Below, in pieces: positions 24,720 through 34,415 of a stretch of DNA of 64,000 nt. Under the pieces are notes generated by a model. The model saw only the letters and a program-made list of their open reading frames with translations, was not told the origin of the DNA and made no database searches. Every line of letters begins with the position of its first letter. Within the stretch, counting starts at the first letter, position 1. The DNA is from Persicimonas caeni (GTDB taxonomy: Bacteria; Myxococcota_A; Bradymonadia; Bradymonadales; Bradymonadaceae). Where the stretch lies: assembly GCF_006517175.1 (NCBI RefSeq), contig NZ_CP041186.1, forward strand, positions 62,001 through 126,000. The letters are read 5' to 3'. The position numbers were made by a program, and so were the translations under genes.

Positions 24720-24923
24720 TCAGCGATTGGCCTGCGCAGCGGCGGCCTGAGCGGGGGGCGCTTCGGCATTGGTGATGCCGCAGCCCTGGCGCGGGAAGGC
24801 GAAGAAGAACACCAGAATGAAGATCACCAAGATGATCTCGATGGGGTTCTCTCTCCACCAGTCCCACCAGACCGGGTCTTTGTCGCGTTGGAGGTGGCTC
24901 TTCGCCTTCTTTTCGTCAGCCAT
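24720..24923 (-). CDS. Small single-pass membrane protein
   Basis: 67 residues: a charged N-terminal half (MADEKKAKSHLQRDKD), an aromatic belt (WWDWW), one membrane helix (IEIILVIFILVFFFAF) and an Ala/Pro/Gln-rich tail. GAGGG lies a suitable distance before the start. Such small proteins can be subunits or regulators of membrane complexes, but there is no family I recognise. It stands alone between the COG2509 flavoprotein and the hairpin terminator. Confidence 0.6.
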   Translation of the reverse strand: MADEKKAKSHLQRDKDPVWWDWWRENPIEIILVIFILVFFFAFPRQGCGITNAEAPPAQAAAAQANR

Positions 24924-25023
24924 GCTGCCCTCGTCTTACCAATTTCGGCACGTCTTCAACACCGCATGCAACTACCATTGTTCGGGCGGGCGGGCAAGCG
25001 CAGCGCCCCGTGCCCTTAAAGCC

Positions 25024-26673
25024 TCAGCTCAGCTCCTCCAAAATCCGTTCGGAGACGCGCAGGCCGTCCAAGGCGGCGCTGACGATGCCGCCGCCGTAGC
25101 CGGCGCCCTCGCCGGCCGGGTACAACCCGCCCACCGACACCGACTGGAAGCTCTCGTCATCGCGCTGCACCTGCACCGGCGCGCTGGTACGCGTCTCGAC
25201 GCCCACCAAAATGGCATCGTTGGTCAGGTAGCCGCCCATCTTCTTGTCGAAGCGGTCCAAAGCCTGCTGCAGGTTCTCGATGATGAAGTCGGGGTAACAC
25301 TGGCTCAGGTCGGCCGCAGCGATGCCCGGCTTGTAGGTCGACTCTCGCACGTCCTTGCTCGCACGCCCCTCGCGAAAGTCGACCAGCCGTTGGGCCGGAG
25401 CGATATATCCGCCGCCGCCCAACTCGTAAGCGCGGCGCTCGGCCTCGCGCTGGAAGGCCATGCCGGCCAATTGCCCGCCGAAATCTTCGAGGCCGTCGAT
25501 GTCGCCGAAGGCCCCAAAATCGTCCGGCTCGATGCTCACGACGAGCGCCGAGTTCGCCCAGTGCCCCTTGCGGCTGGCGTGGCTCATGCCGTTGACGCAG
25601 ATGCCGCCCGGCTGGGTCGGCGACGGCACAATCTGGCCGCCCGGACACATGCAGAAGCTGTAGACGCCTCGTTTTTTGTCGCCGTCCTTCAGGTTGGCGG
25701 TCAGCCGGTAGTCGGCGGTCGGCAAGCCCTCTTTGCCGGCCCACTTGCCGTACTGGATCTCGTTGATGAGCTGCTGGCGGTGCTCGACGCGAAAGCCCAC
25801 CGCGAACGGCTTGGGCTCGAGCGCCACGTTGTTCGACGCCAGCCACCGGTACATCTCGCGCGCGGAGTGACCCACCGCCATGATCACGCGGTCGCAGTCG
25901 ATCTTCTCGCCGTCGCGCAACACGACCTGCTTGACGAGGTTTCCGCCGGCGGTCTTGTCGATGACAAAGTCGCTGACGAACGCCCCAAAGCGCACCTCGG
26001 CGCCCAGGTCGGTCAACCGCTTCCGGAAGGCTTTGCACAGGCCGACGAGCCGGTCGGTACCCAGGTGAGGCTTTCCCTTCCAGAGAATATCCGAGGGGCC
26101 GCCCAGCTCGACGATCGTCTCGAGGATATGCTTGACGCGAATATCGCTCACGCGGGTGTAGAGCTTTCCGTCCGACCAGGTGCCCGCCCCACCCTCGCCG
26201 AAGCAGATATTGCTGTCGGGGTCGAGTTCGCCCTTGTGCATCAATTTGGAGACCTGCCGGCCGCGCACCTCCACGGGCTGGCCGCGGTCGAGCAGGATGG
26301 GCTTCAGGCCCGCCTCGGCGAGCCTGTGGGCGGCGAAGAGCCCGGCCGGACCGGCGCCGATGATCACCACGCGCTCTTGTTTGGTCGGCTCGTACTTCTT
26401 TTTGGCGAATTTGCCCGGGTCCGGCGCCGGCTGGACGTTGCCCGGCAGCTTACCGAGAGACCTGGCGTCCTCGATGGCCACCTCGACGTTGTAGTTGAAC
26501 CGCGGCTTGTGCCGCGCGTCGAGGCTTCGCCGGATCAGTGCGAAATCGACGAGCTCAGACTCGTCGACGCCCATTTTTTGCGCCGCGCGCTGACGAATGA
26601 CGCTTTCGTCTTCGTCCAGGTAGCGTACGAGATTATTCACCCGAAAACGCTTGGGTGCGTTGTCTTCAGTCAT
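25024..26673 (-). CDS. COG2509-type FAD-dependent dehydrogenase
   Basis: 549 residues, cytoplasmic. An N-terminal extension (residues 1-95, RFRVNNLVRYLDEDESVIRQRAAQKMGV) is typical of this uncharacterised group. The FAD Rossmann motif is VIIGAGPAGLFAA (about 102-114); ICFGEGGAGTWSDGKLYTR is the group signature; the second half has VIMAVGHSAREMYRWL, VYSFCMCPGG (a possible redox-active Cys pair) and a C-terminal GLYPAGEGAGYGGGI motif for FAD. Its substrate is unknown. It is downstream of the large kinase gene with a 37-bp gap. Confidence 0.9.
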   Translation of the reverse strand: MTEDNAPKRFRVNNLVRYLDEDESVIRQRAAQKMGVDESELVDFALIRRSLDARHKPRFNYNVEVAIEDARSLGKLPGNVQPAPDPGKFAKKKYEPTKQERVVIIGAGPAGLFAAHRLAEAGLKPILLDRGQPVEVRGRQVSKLMHKGELDPDSNICFGEGGAGTWSDGKLYTRVSDIRVKHILETIVELGGPSDILWKGKPHLGTDRLVGLCKAFRKRLTDLGAEVRFGAFVSDFVIDKTAGGNLVKQVVLRDGEKIDCDRVIMAVGHSAREMYRWLASNNVALEPKPFAVGFRVEHRQQLINEIQYGKWAGKEGLPTADYRLTANLKDGDKKRGVYSFCMCPGGQIVPSPTQPGGICVNGMSHASRKGHWANSALVVSIEPDDFGAFGDIDGLEDFGGQLAGMAFQREAERRAYELGGGGYIAPAQRLVDFREGRASKDVRESTYKPGIAAADLSQCYPDFIIENLQQALDRFDKKMGGYLTNDAILVGVETRTSAPVQVQRDDESFQSVSVGGLYPAGEGAGYGGGIVSAALDGLRVSERILEELS

Positions 26674-26710
26674 GACAGCAATTGTGTTGGAAATTGATAC
26701 GGTTCGGGAC

Positions 26711-29700
26711 TCAAGCGTCCGTTGGGAGATTCGACACGAGCAACTTGGCGCCGATGCGTCTGGCAGCTTCGACGCCGCGGGCGAGCACCTGGTCGGCGCC
26801 GTCGCGGTTGGCGCGCTTGCAGGCGATCGCGTAGCGGATCGTCAACTCGGCGAGCTGGCGCACGTCGCCGCTCAGCTCGTGTAACAGGTCGAGCTGGCGC
26901 TCCATTTCGTCGAGGGAGTCGGTCTTCTTGCGCCGCTCGGCAAAATCGAGCTCGGCGAGCAGAAACGCGCCCCGCGCCTCGAAGACCTTCGAGTCGAGCT
27001 GGCGTGCGAACACCTGGGCATCGGAGGCGTAGCGGCGAGCTTCCGCGAGCTCGCCGAGTGCCACTTTGCACATAGAAATCTGGAGCAGCGCCTCGATCCA
27101 CTCGTCGGGATGCTGGCCATCGCTCAGGTTCTCGAGGCTCTCGGCCAAGAAGTCGAGGCCTTGTCGCTCATTGCCGGCGCGGCGAAGCGCGGCACCATAG
27201 TGACACAGCGCCCGGCCGAGTAGCATCGGGTCGTTGACTTCACGGGCGATCTGGAGCGCCTCTTCGAAACACTGGGCCGCCGCTGTCCCCTGCCCTTCGA
27301 GATGGTACAAGTCGCCGCGTACGACCAGCGCCGAGGCCAACCCATAACGGTTCCCGAAGTGGCGCGCTCGATCGGCGCAGGCATCGAGATTGGCGGCGGC
27401 CGTCTTCAAGTCGCCGCGCCGGGCGCGCAAAAGCGCCTCGACCTCTTGAACGTCGGACTGGTGGCTGAGCGCGGGGAGGTAGTCGCGAAGCTCTTTGAGC
27501 CAGCGCCATGCCTCCTGGTCGTCACCCAGCGAAAGCGCGATATTCGCGCCAGAGTAGAACACCGCGTAGATGAGCCAATCGAGCGCGGTGCGCTCGGCCG
27601 ACTCTCCAGCGCGGGCCAGCACCTCGCGGCAGCGCGCCGGGTCGTAACCCGCCAGCAGGCTCTTGGCGAGCTTGAGCTGCACGAACGCACACTCGGCGCC
27701 CTCTTCGCGAAGCTCGGAGGCGGCCCGGAACGTCTCGAGCGCACGGCCGTAATCGCTCGCCTCCCACGCCTCGTCACCCGCCATCTCGAACAACGTGCTC
27801 GCCTCGGACTTGTTGCCGCCCGCCTGCAGATGCATCGCCGCCTCGTAGGCATCACCATCGCCGTCAGACCAGCGCGAGGCCAGGTGCTGGCCGATGCGCC
27901 GATGCAGCGCGCGACTCCACTTGGGGCTCGACAGGTCGACGACAACCTCGCCGACGACGTCGTCGATGAGGCTGACGTGGCGGCCTTCCATCGTCAGTTG
28001 GATTTTGGTCAGGTGACGCCACCGCAAGCTCTTGAGCGTCCGGTCGGCGACCTCGGGGGCTTGCCCCCCTTCGACGATGATATCGCGCAGGTCCTCCCAC
28101 AGGATCGACCGTCCCAGCAACGTCAAGAGCTCGAGGCACTCGCGCCCCGAGGCCGACACGGCGGCAAAGCGGCGTCGGACCGACTCACGCACGTTTCGCG
28201 GAAGCTGATACGACTCCAGCCCGTCCAGATCGATCTCCCAATCGGAGACCGAGAGCCGGCGCAGGATGCCGCGGTCGATGAGGTTGCGACACAACTCTTC
28301 GAGGTAAGCCGGCTGCCCCTGGGCACACTCGGTGACGCGCTCGAGCCACGAATCGGGGATAGACGCCAACCCCAAGCGTTCGCCGAAGAAAATATCGACG
28401 TCGGAGCGCTGGACCCCATCGAGCTCTTCGATGTCGACGGCCTTGCACTCGCTGAAGTGATCGGCGAGCAGCCCCTTTCGGGCGGTGGCGATCGCATCGG
28501 GCCGGTGGAACGATTGGGCGCGCCTGTACCAGTCGGCGATGAACGCGCGGGAGGCGTCGTCGGCGAGGTGCAAATCCTCGATGAACAGCGCCACTTTCTG
28601 TGGATGGAGCATGACGACCGCGTCTTCGAACGCCTCGCGAATCCACTCGGCGTCGACGCGATGCTGCTCGTCGGCTGCCTTGCCGAGCCGCGACATGCGG
28701 TCGAGGATGGTCAAATACGACTTGTAGCGCTCGATCTGGTGGATGTCGCGGCTGGCGCCAATCTCGACGATGCGGCTCAGCAACCGATGGATCAGTGCAT
28801 AGGGCCGCATATTGGACCGACAGGTCGCCGAGACGACCAGCCTTCCGCTGAGCTTGCAGCTCGAGCGGATCTCGCGCATCAACCGGCTCTTGCCGATGCC
28901 GCGCCCGCCGGTCAGAAGCTGCATCCGTCCGGCGCCGGAGCCCTCGTCGGTGACCACGCGGTCGACGATCTCTTCGTGCTCGACCTCGCGACGCGGCAAG
29001 ATGCCCCGCTCGAAATATCCCTTGATGACCGGCGGCGCCGCCACGTCCAGCGAGTTGGCGAGCACCCCGCCCGACCAATCCTCTAGAAACTCGGTGTCGC
29101 GCACCAGGTCCTGCAGCGCCTCGCCGGCGTCGGCGTACTCGAAGTCGGGGAGCTGGCGCAAAAGCGCCATCGTAAACCGGCTCAAGACCAACGGGACGTC
29201 AGGGTTGAGGCGGTGCGGCTCCGGCGGGCGGAAATCCTCTTCGGTCGGCGGCGGATCTTCTTTGCTGCGCGGGCCGAAGGGGAGCACTCCGCAGAGCGCG
29301 TAGTAAAGCGTAACGCCGAGGCTGTAGAGGTCCGAGCGCAACTCGCCCTTCTCGCCGCGGATAATCTCGGGCGCCATATACGAGCGCGTGCCGCCGCGAA
29401 GCGTGTCTTTTTTGGGATTCATGCTCGACAGACCGAAGTCGACGAGCTTGACCATCGGCCGTGCGGAGGCATCGTCGAGCCACAGGAGCATGACGTTGGC
29501 CGGCTTGATATCCCGGTGAATCCAACCCATGCCGTGCAGGTAGCTGAGCCCCAATAAGATTTGGAAGGTCACATCGATGAGCGCTTCGGGTTCCAGCAGC
29601 GCGCGAGCGTCTTGGAGGCTGAACCCGTCGATATACTCCTCGGCGAGGAACACGCCGCCGCCGGGCAGCGCGCCGTAGTCATACACCTGGACCAAGTTGG

Positions 29701-29917
29701 GATGGTCGAGCTTCGACAGAATCTCGAACTCCCGGCGCAACATCTTGCCCTGCACCGTCTTGCAGGCCTCGGCCGACAGGACCTTCAACGCGACCTGGCG
29801 ACGGTCGACGTGCAGATCTTCAGCCAAATACACCGATCCGCCAGCCCCTCGCCCGAGCGGCTTGACGTACTCGTAGCGTCCCGCAAAAACCTTCGTCTTT
29901 TTTGAACTCTTCGCCAT
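26711..29917 (-). CDS. Ser/Thr kinase fused to AAA-type ATPase and TPR domains
   Basis: 1068 residues, soluble. The N-terminal kinase (about 12-275) has LGRGAGGSVYLAED, HRDIKPANVMLLW and DFGLSS. The middle (about 320-660) is a STAND/AAA-like ATPase with Walker A GGRGIGKSRL and Walker B VALFIEDLHLADD. The rest is TPR-like helices (SDYGRALETFRAASELREEG; ALVVRGDLYHLEGQGTAAAQCFEEALQIARE). This is the kinase-ATPase-TPR layout widespread in myxobacteria and their kin, used as signal-integrating scaffolds. It is transcribed divergently from manC and upstream of the flavoprotein gene. Ligand and target unknown. Confidence 0.92.
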   Translation of the reverse strand: MAKSSKKTKVFAGRYEYVKPLGRGAGGSVYLAEDLHVDRRQVALKVLSAEACKTVQGKMLRREFEILSKLDHPNLVQVYDYGALPGGGVFLAEEYIDGFSLQDARALLEPEALIDVTFQILLGLSYLHGMGWIHRDIKPANVMLLWLDDASARPMVKLVDFGLSSMNPKKDTLRGGTRSYMAPEIIRGEKGELRSDLYSLGVTLYYALCGVLPFGPRSKEDPPPTEEDFRPPEPHRLNPDVPLVLSRFTMALLRQLPDFEYADAGEALQDLVRDTEFLEDWSGGVLANSLDVAAPPVIKGYFERGILPRREVEHEEIVDRVVTDEGSGAGRMQLLTGGRGIGKSRLMREIRSSCKLSGRLVVSATCRSNMRPYALIHRLLSRIVEIGASRDIHQIERYKSYLTILDRMSRLGKAADEQHRVDAEWIREAFEDAVVMLHPQKVALFIEDLHLADDASRAFIADWYRRAQSFHRPDAIATARKGLLADHFSECKAVDIEELDGVQRSDVDIFFGERLGLASIPDSWLERVTECAQGQPAYLEELCRNLIDRGILRRLSVSDWEIDLDGLESYQLPRNVRESVRRRFAAVSASGRECLELLTLLGRSILWEDLRDIIVEGGQAPEVADRTLKSLRWRHLTKIQLTMEGRHVSLIDDVVGEVVVDLSSPKWSRALHRRIGQHLASRWSDGDGDAYEAAMHLQAGGNKSEASTLFEMAGDEAWEASDYGRALETFRAASELREEGAECAFVQLKLAKSLLAGYDPARCREVLARAGESAERTALDWLIYAVFYSGANIALSLGDDQEAWRWLKELRDYLPALSHQSDVQEVEALLRARRGDLKTAAANLDACADRARHFGNRYGLASALVVRGDLYHLEGQGTAAAQCFEEALQIAREVNDPMLLGRALCHYGAALRRAGNERQGLDFLAESLENLSDGQHPDEWIEALLQISMCKVALGELAEARRYASDAQVFARQLDSKVFEARGAFLLAELDFAERRKKTDSLDEMERQLDLLHELSGDVRQLAELTIRYAIACKRANRDGADQVLARGVEAARRIGAKLLVSNLPTDA

Positions 29918-30127
29918 TCGCTCCCTAGCGCTAATCGGTCCGGCTACTTTAGGGCGCGCGCGCCTGCCGATTCAACGACTAATTTACTGCCAGCGTGAGA
30001 TCCCCGACTGCACGCAGCATACATCACCTCGCCCCCGGGTACCAACGCGCCGCCCTGATCAATCCAACTTCTCTCCCTCTGGCCTTCCCCCCCCAACATC
30101 ATGTAACAGTGCGCCATGTCGAAATGT
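29918..30127. other. Intergenic region between kinase and manC genes
   Basis: 210 bp between divergent genes, before the octamer array. It holds a C-rich tract around 30080-30100 but no hairpin, tRNA or open frame I can support. Promoters for both genes should lie here; none is unambiguous. Confidence 0.35.
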
Positions 30128-30199
30128 CTAAACCCCTGACCCCCTAGACTCCTAAACCCCTAAACTCCTAAATCCCTCAACCCCTAAACCCCTCATACC
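30128..30199. repeat. 8-bp tandem array (CTAAACCC), nine units, ending 2 bp before the manC start
   Basis: Nine consecutive octamers starting with C and mostly CTAAACCC: CTAAACCC, CTGACCCC, CTAGACTC, CTAAACCC, CTAAACTC, CTAAATCC, CTCAACCC, CTAAACCC, CTCATACC. The next bases are CT and then the ATG of manC at 30202. The array displaces any usual ribosome binding site. Confidence 0.85.
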
Positions 30200-30201
30200 C
30201 T

Positions 30202-31266
30202 ATGATTGGTGTTATCCTCGCCGGAGGCTCCGGCACGCGCTTTTGGCCGCTCAGTCGCAAACAGCGTCCCAAGCAGCTCATCAGCTTGTGGGACAACACG
30301 CCGATGATCGACTCGACGCTCCAACGTCTCGACGAGATCAGCTCGCGCAGCAAGACCTTCGTGGTGCTGGGCGAGCATCTGGTCGACGCCACCCGCGAGG
30401 TGCTCGAGGACATCGAGTTCATCGTCGAGCCGTGCGCGCGCAACACTGCGCCGGCCATCGGTCTGGCGGCGGTCTACGCGCTCGAGCGCTTTGGCGACGA
30501 GCCCATGGGCATCTTTCCGGCCGATCATTTTATCGGCGACATCCACAAGTTTCGCATGTGCCTGAACCTGGCCGAGGCCAAGGCCGACCAGGGCCACATC
30601 GTGACGTTGGGCATCGAGCCGACTCGTCCCGAGACGGGCTACGGCTACATTCACTACGAGAAGCCGACCGGCGGCCACCACCGCATCTCGCCCAACGACG
30701 TCATCGAGTTCGTCGAAAAGCCGTCGCGCAAAGTTGCCGAGGAGTACCTGGAGAGCGGTGACTACGTGTGGAACTCGGGCATGTTCATCTTCAAGCCCTC
30801 GGTGCTCCTTGCCGAGATGGAGCGCCAGCTGCCCGAGATGCACGAGGCGATGATGACCATCCGCGAGGCGATCGGCACCGACCGCGAACGCGAGGTCATC
30901 GACGAGCAGTTCAACGGGCTCCAGAGCATCTCGATCGACTACGGCATCATGGAAGGCGCCGAGAACGTGGTCGTCATCCCCGCCAATTTCGACTGGTCGG
31001 ACGTGGGCCACTTTGCCGCGGTCGACGAGGTGCGCGACACCGACGGCAACGGCAACGTTGTCGAGGCCGACAGCCTGCTTCTCGACGTCAAAAATTCGGT
31101 CGTTTACAGCGAAGGCACCGATCGACTAATTGCCGCCTGCGGTGTCGAGGATCTGGTCATCGTCGACACTGAAGACGCATTGCTCGTCATCCCCAAGGAG
31201 CGTGCGCAAGATGTGAAGCAGATTGTCGAGCAACTGAAGAAGACCGGACGCGACGAGCTTCTGTGA
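30202..31266 (+). CDS. manC: Mannose-1-phosphate guanylyltransferase
   Basis: 354 residues. It makes GDP-mannose from mannose-1-phosphate and GTP for polysaccharide or glycan synthesis in the cytoplasm. Signatures are VILAGGSGTRFWPLSRKQRPKQ (nucleotide binding), EPCARNTAPAIGLAA, FPADHFI, PETGYGYIHYE and FVEKPSRKVAEEYL; length fits the single-domain form without the isomerase domain. The upstream octamer array runs almost into the ATG and there is no SD-like sequence, so translation may be leaderless or weak. The CDF gene start overlaps the stop by 4 bp (GTGA). Confidence 0.93.
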   Translation: MIGVILAGGSGTRFWPLSRKQRPKQLISLWDNTPMIDSTLQRLDEISSRSKTFVVLGEHLVDATREVLEDIEFIVEPCARNTAPAIGLAAVYALERFGDEPMGIFPADHFIGDIHKFRMCLNLAEAKADQGHIVTLGIEPTRPETGYGYIHYEKPTGGHHRISPNDVIEFVEKPSRKVAEEYLESGDYVWNSGMFIFKPSVLLAEMERQLPEMHEAMMTIREAIGTDREREVIDEQFNGLQSISIDYGIMEGAENVVVIPANFDWSDVGHFAAVDEVRDTDGNGNVVEADSLLLDVKNSVVYSEGTDRLIAACGVEDLVIVDTEDALLVIPKERAQDVKQIVEQLKKTGRDELL

Positions 31267-32198
31267 AGACCGACCCACAAGCCGCCCCCACCGACGAGGA
31301 GTTCGGAAGAACTGCTCCACAGGTGCGGCGCGTCTTGTGGATCACCTTCTTTTTGAACCTGGCCGTCGCCGCCGGAAAGCTCATCTACGGCTACGCCACC
31401 GACATCGTCAGCCTGCAGGCCGACGGCTTCCACAGCATCTTCGACGGCATGGCCAACGTCATCGGCCTGGTGGCGATGGGCCTGGCGATGAAGCCGCCCG
31501 ACCCCGAGCATCCCTACGGCCACCGCAAAATCGAGGTCGCCGCCAGCCTGATCATCGGCCTGATGGTCACCCTCGGCTTTCTCGAGGTTGGCCGCGGTGT
31601 GTGGGCGGCCGCCACCTCCGACGTCGCCCCCCAGGTCACCCCGGCCAGCTACGCCGTCGTGCTCGTCGCCCTATCGGTCAGTTTGGGTGTCAGCTGGTAC
31701 GAGCGACGCGCCGGCGAGCGCCTCAACTCGATGATCCTGAAGGCCGACTCGGCGCACACCTTCACCGACAGCATCGCCGGCCTGGCGGTTCTCATCGGCA
31801 TGTACCTGGTCGATATCGGCATCGCCGTGGGCGACGTGCTCGCCGCCCTGGCGGTGATGTTCTTTATCGGCATGACCGCCTACCGCGTGCTGCGCGAGGG
31901 CATCGACGTGCTCGTCGACACCTCCTACCTCGACCCCGAGGCCGTCCAGCAACTCGTCGAGGATATCCCCGAGGTCAAATCGTGCCACTACGTGCGCAGC
32001 CGAGGCATGCCCGGCCACGTCCACGTCGACCTGCACCTGACCCTCGACCCCGACATGAAGCTCGAGCGCGCTGGCGAGATCCTGCTGACGGTCAAAGACC
32101 GCCTCAAGGGCCACTTCGCCGACGTGTCCGACGTGCTCGTGCAAATCGAGCCGCACAAGCCGACCTACGTCGAAGACGTGCCCGAAAAATTGGTTTAA
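31263..32198 (+). CDS. Cation diffusion facilitator (CDF) metal exporter
   Basis: 311 residues with a GTG start overlapping the manC stop. CDF proteins export zinc, manganese, iron or similar ions by proton antiport. About five or six membrane segments are visible, with the two paired metal motifs DGFHSIFD (TM2) and DSAHTFTD (TM5), both HxxxD type, plus the KMPD-like HPYGHRKIE loop; the C-terminal cytoplasmic domain (EVKSCHYVRSRGMPGHVHVDLHLTLDPD) is standard. HxxxD in both helices fits zinc-transporting members, though ion choice is not certain. Coupling to manC may be by chance. Confidence 0.9.
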   Translation: MKTDPQAAPTDEEFGRTAPQVRRVLWITFFLNLAVAAGKLIYGYATDIVSLQADGFHSIFDGMANVIGLVAMGLAMKPPDPEHPYGHRKIEVAASLIIGLMVTLGFLEVGRGVWAAATSDVAPQVTPASYAVVLVALSVSLGVSWYERRAGERLNSMILKADSAHTFTDSIAGLAVLIGMYLVDIGIAVGDVLAALAVMFFIGMTAYRVLREGIDVLVDTSYLDPEAVQQLVEDIPEVKSCHYVRSRGMPGHVHVDLHLTLDPDMKLERAGEILLTVKDRLKGHFADVSDVLVQIEPHKPTYVEDVPEKLV

Positions 32199-32205
32199 AA
32201 TTGGA

Positions 32206-34179
32206 TTACCGAAGACGCAGCGTCTTCCCGTCGAACTCCACCACCTCGCGTCCATGACACGCCCGATCGAGCGCGTCCATCGGCAGGTCAATGGGCACCA
32301 CGTCCTCATCGTCGAATTCAGGGACGGTGTGCAACGACGCGCCGTTGCCCTCGGGGAGCACGAAGTCGAACTCAGGGTCGGCCAACACCTCTCGCACAAG
32401 TTGCATGCGCGGCTCTTCGGGCCACTCCGGCGGCGAAGCCACGCGCAGATTGCGGGTATCGAGCCACAGGCGCTCGCCGTCGGCGGAGAGTTCGGCCACG
32501 CCCAGCGGGCCCAGGAGTCCGTCGACGATGTCTCGAACCCAACTCTCGAAGGCCTCGGCGTGGATGGGCAGGCTCAGCAAGCTGGGCCGCTGGACCGGGA
32601 AGTAGTAGTTGGAGTGCGGGTCTTGGATGATATGGCCGAGCTGCGAGAAAATCGCGTGCGAGGCGCTCATCTGCAACAGGTCGCTCAAGCCTTGCACCGA
32701 GTACCACTCGTCGGTCTCGAGCAGACTCAACAGGTCGAGCCAGTGAATCTTGGTCAGGCACAGGCACGTGTTGGTCAGGCCGAGCTCGAGAAGCATCAAC
32801 TCCTCGTCGTCTTCCTCGACCTCGCGCAGGCAGCCGGCGCCGGTCTCGACGTGCGGCACGCCCTCGGTGAGCATCCACGGAGCGAGCCCCTCGCCGTACT
32901 CTTGAAGAATGGCGGCCAGATGCTCGACCCACTCGTCGTCGAGCCCGATCGCCTCGCCCATCGCTTCGTCCGTGGCGGTGCCGACGACGCCCAGCACCCA
33001 GACGCCGAGGATCTCGCGCACAAAGACCGCGCGCGGCAGGTCGAGCATGTCGAAGACCTTGGAGCTCGCCACCACATCCGCCCCGCGCATCTCGAGCACC
33101 TCCAGGTCGAACGCCATGTCGATGACGGGCTGCCAGTCGATGTCGAGCTTGGGGGTCTTTCGGTCGAGCTCACTCAGCGAGTCCTCTGTGAGGGCGCCAT
33201 CGAAGGCGTCGAGCCGCTCGGCGCGCGCCTCGCAGACCAGCCACTTGAAGACCTTCTGGACGTCCCACTCGCGCGGCTCGCGCGACTGGCGCACCGCCAC
33301 GTCCTCCAGGTCGGAGAACGTCAGCGAGGTCCAGTCGTATAGCCAGCTCTGGCCGACCGACCACAGCCCGAACCACAGCTCTTCGGGCAGCGCCACCAGC
33401 GAGAAATCGGCCGTGTCGTCCTCGAGCTTGTAGAGCACGCCCAAGTCGAGGAGCCGATCGGCCATCAGGCGCTGCTCGTCGCGCTCGTCGGAGCGCATCA
33501 GCGGCACGACGTTGTCCTCGGTGCTGCCGTCCTCGACCTCGTGACCGAAGACCTCGCGCCAGTAGCAAATGCCCCCGAGCTCCAGGGTCATCATCGCCCC
33601 GGCGATCCAATCGGGATGCGGCAGGCGGTCGAGCACGTGGTCGATGAACTCGGGCTGGGCGAACGCCTCCGAGATGCGCAAGATCGTCTCGATCTTGGAG
33701 TTGTCCGTCGGGATGCCCCACTGCTCGGCGATGGCCTCGACCTGCGCCTGCGAGCGCCGCCCCAGCAAAATCGGAATCGTGGGGCGCGTGCCCGACAGCA
33801 GCGGAGCCAAGATGGCCGCCACCGCCCCGGGGACCCAGTCGGCGCCCTCCGAGCGGCGCTGCGACGAGGGCTTGAGCAATCCCAGCTCGGCCAGCGCCTT
33901 TTGGCTGCGCGCGTCGACCCAGTCGACATCCACCGGCAAGTCGTGCTCTTGAGCGAGCTGCTCGAGCACCGACCAGGCGGCGGAGTCGCCGATCTGTTGC
34001 TTGACCACACTGGCGAACGCTTCGGGGTGGCGGCACCACTGCAGGGCGATGTCGACCGGCTCGGCGCTGCTCGCCCCGTACAACTCGGCGAGCTGCTCGC
34101 GGCGAGTCTGCTCGAAGGCCCCTAAATGCTCGAGCAACGAGGCAAAATGGCTGGTATGTCCGTGCAATGGTTGAGTCAT
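32206..34179 (-). CDS. Large protein of unknown function
   Basis: About 657 residues from ATG 34179; the frame could begin at 34230, but those residues look unnatural. It is acidic, soluble, without signal peptide or membrane segment, and made of alternating helices and short strands with several winged-helix-like stretches (AELYGASSAEPVDIALQWCRHPEAFASVVKQQIGD; HYAHS-like motifs are absent). There is no catalytic motif I recognise. Base composition matches its neighbours. It is divergent from the DUF3108 gene and convergent with the CDF gene, whose stop is only 8 bp away. Function unknown. Confidence 0.6.
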   Translation of the reverse strand: MTQPLHGHTSHFASLLEHLGAFEQTRREQLAELYGASSAEPVDIALQWCRHPEAFASVVKQQIGDSAAWSVLEQLAQEHDLPVDVDWVDARSQKALAELGLLKPSSQRRSEGADWVPGAVAAILAPLLSGTRPTIPILLGRRSQAQVEAIAEQWGIPTDNSKIETILRISEAFAQPEFIDHVLDRLPHPDWIAGAMMTLELGGICYWREVFGHEVEDGSTEDNVVPLMRSDERDEQRLMADRLLDLGVLYKLEDDTADFSLVALPEELWFGLWSVGQSWLYDWTSLTFSDLEDVAVRQSREPREWDVQKVFKWLVCEARAERLDAFDGALTEDSLSELDRKTPKLDIDWQPVIDMAFDLEVLEMRGADVVASSKVFDMLDLPRAVFVREILGVWVLGVVGTATDEAMGEAIGLDDEWVEHLAAILQEYGEGLAPWMLTEGVPHVETGAGCLREVEEDDEELMLLELGLTNTCLCLTKIHWLDLLSLLETDEWYSVQGLSDLLQMSASHAIFSQLGHIIQDPHSNYYFPVQRPSLLSLPIHAEAFESWVRDIVDGLLGPLGVAELSADGERLWLDTRNLRVASPPEWPEEPRMQLVREVLADPEFDFVLPEGNGASLHTVPEFDDEDVVPIDLPMDALDRACHGREVVEFDGKTLRLR

Positions 34180-34289
34180 TCGTCTACACTTCTCGACTAA
34201 GAGACTGCGAGCGACCTCGCCAGCTATCACACCGACCTACCCGCCGCCAAGCCGAGGTTTGAGCCAGATTCGGCACATCTCCCGGAACG

Positions 34290-34313
34290 AGGTTGGGAAT
34301 CAGGTTTGGAATC
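34290..34313. repeat. 12-bp direct repeat pair in divergent promoter region
   Basis: AGGTTGGGAATC followed directly by AGGTTTGGAATC (11 of 12 identical), between the 657-residue protein gene and the DUF3108 gene. Could be paired operator sites or a small duplication. Confidence 0.45.
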
Positions 34314-34415
34314 AGCCGAGTTGTTGCTGCGTTACCTCTTTTGAACAAAACATTAACCTCGCGCGTCGTACTGAATGAACTGGAAGAAATCGCTACCTCC
34401 ACAAGGGGCAAGACT

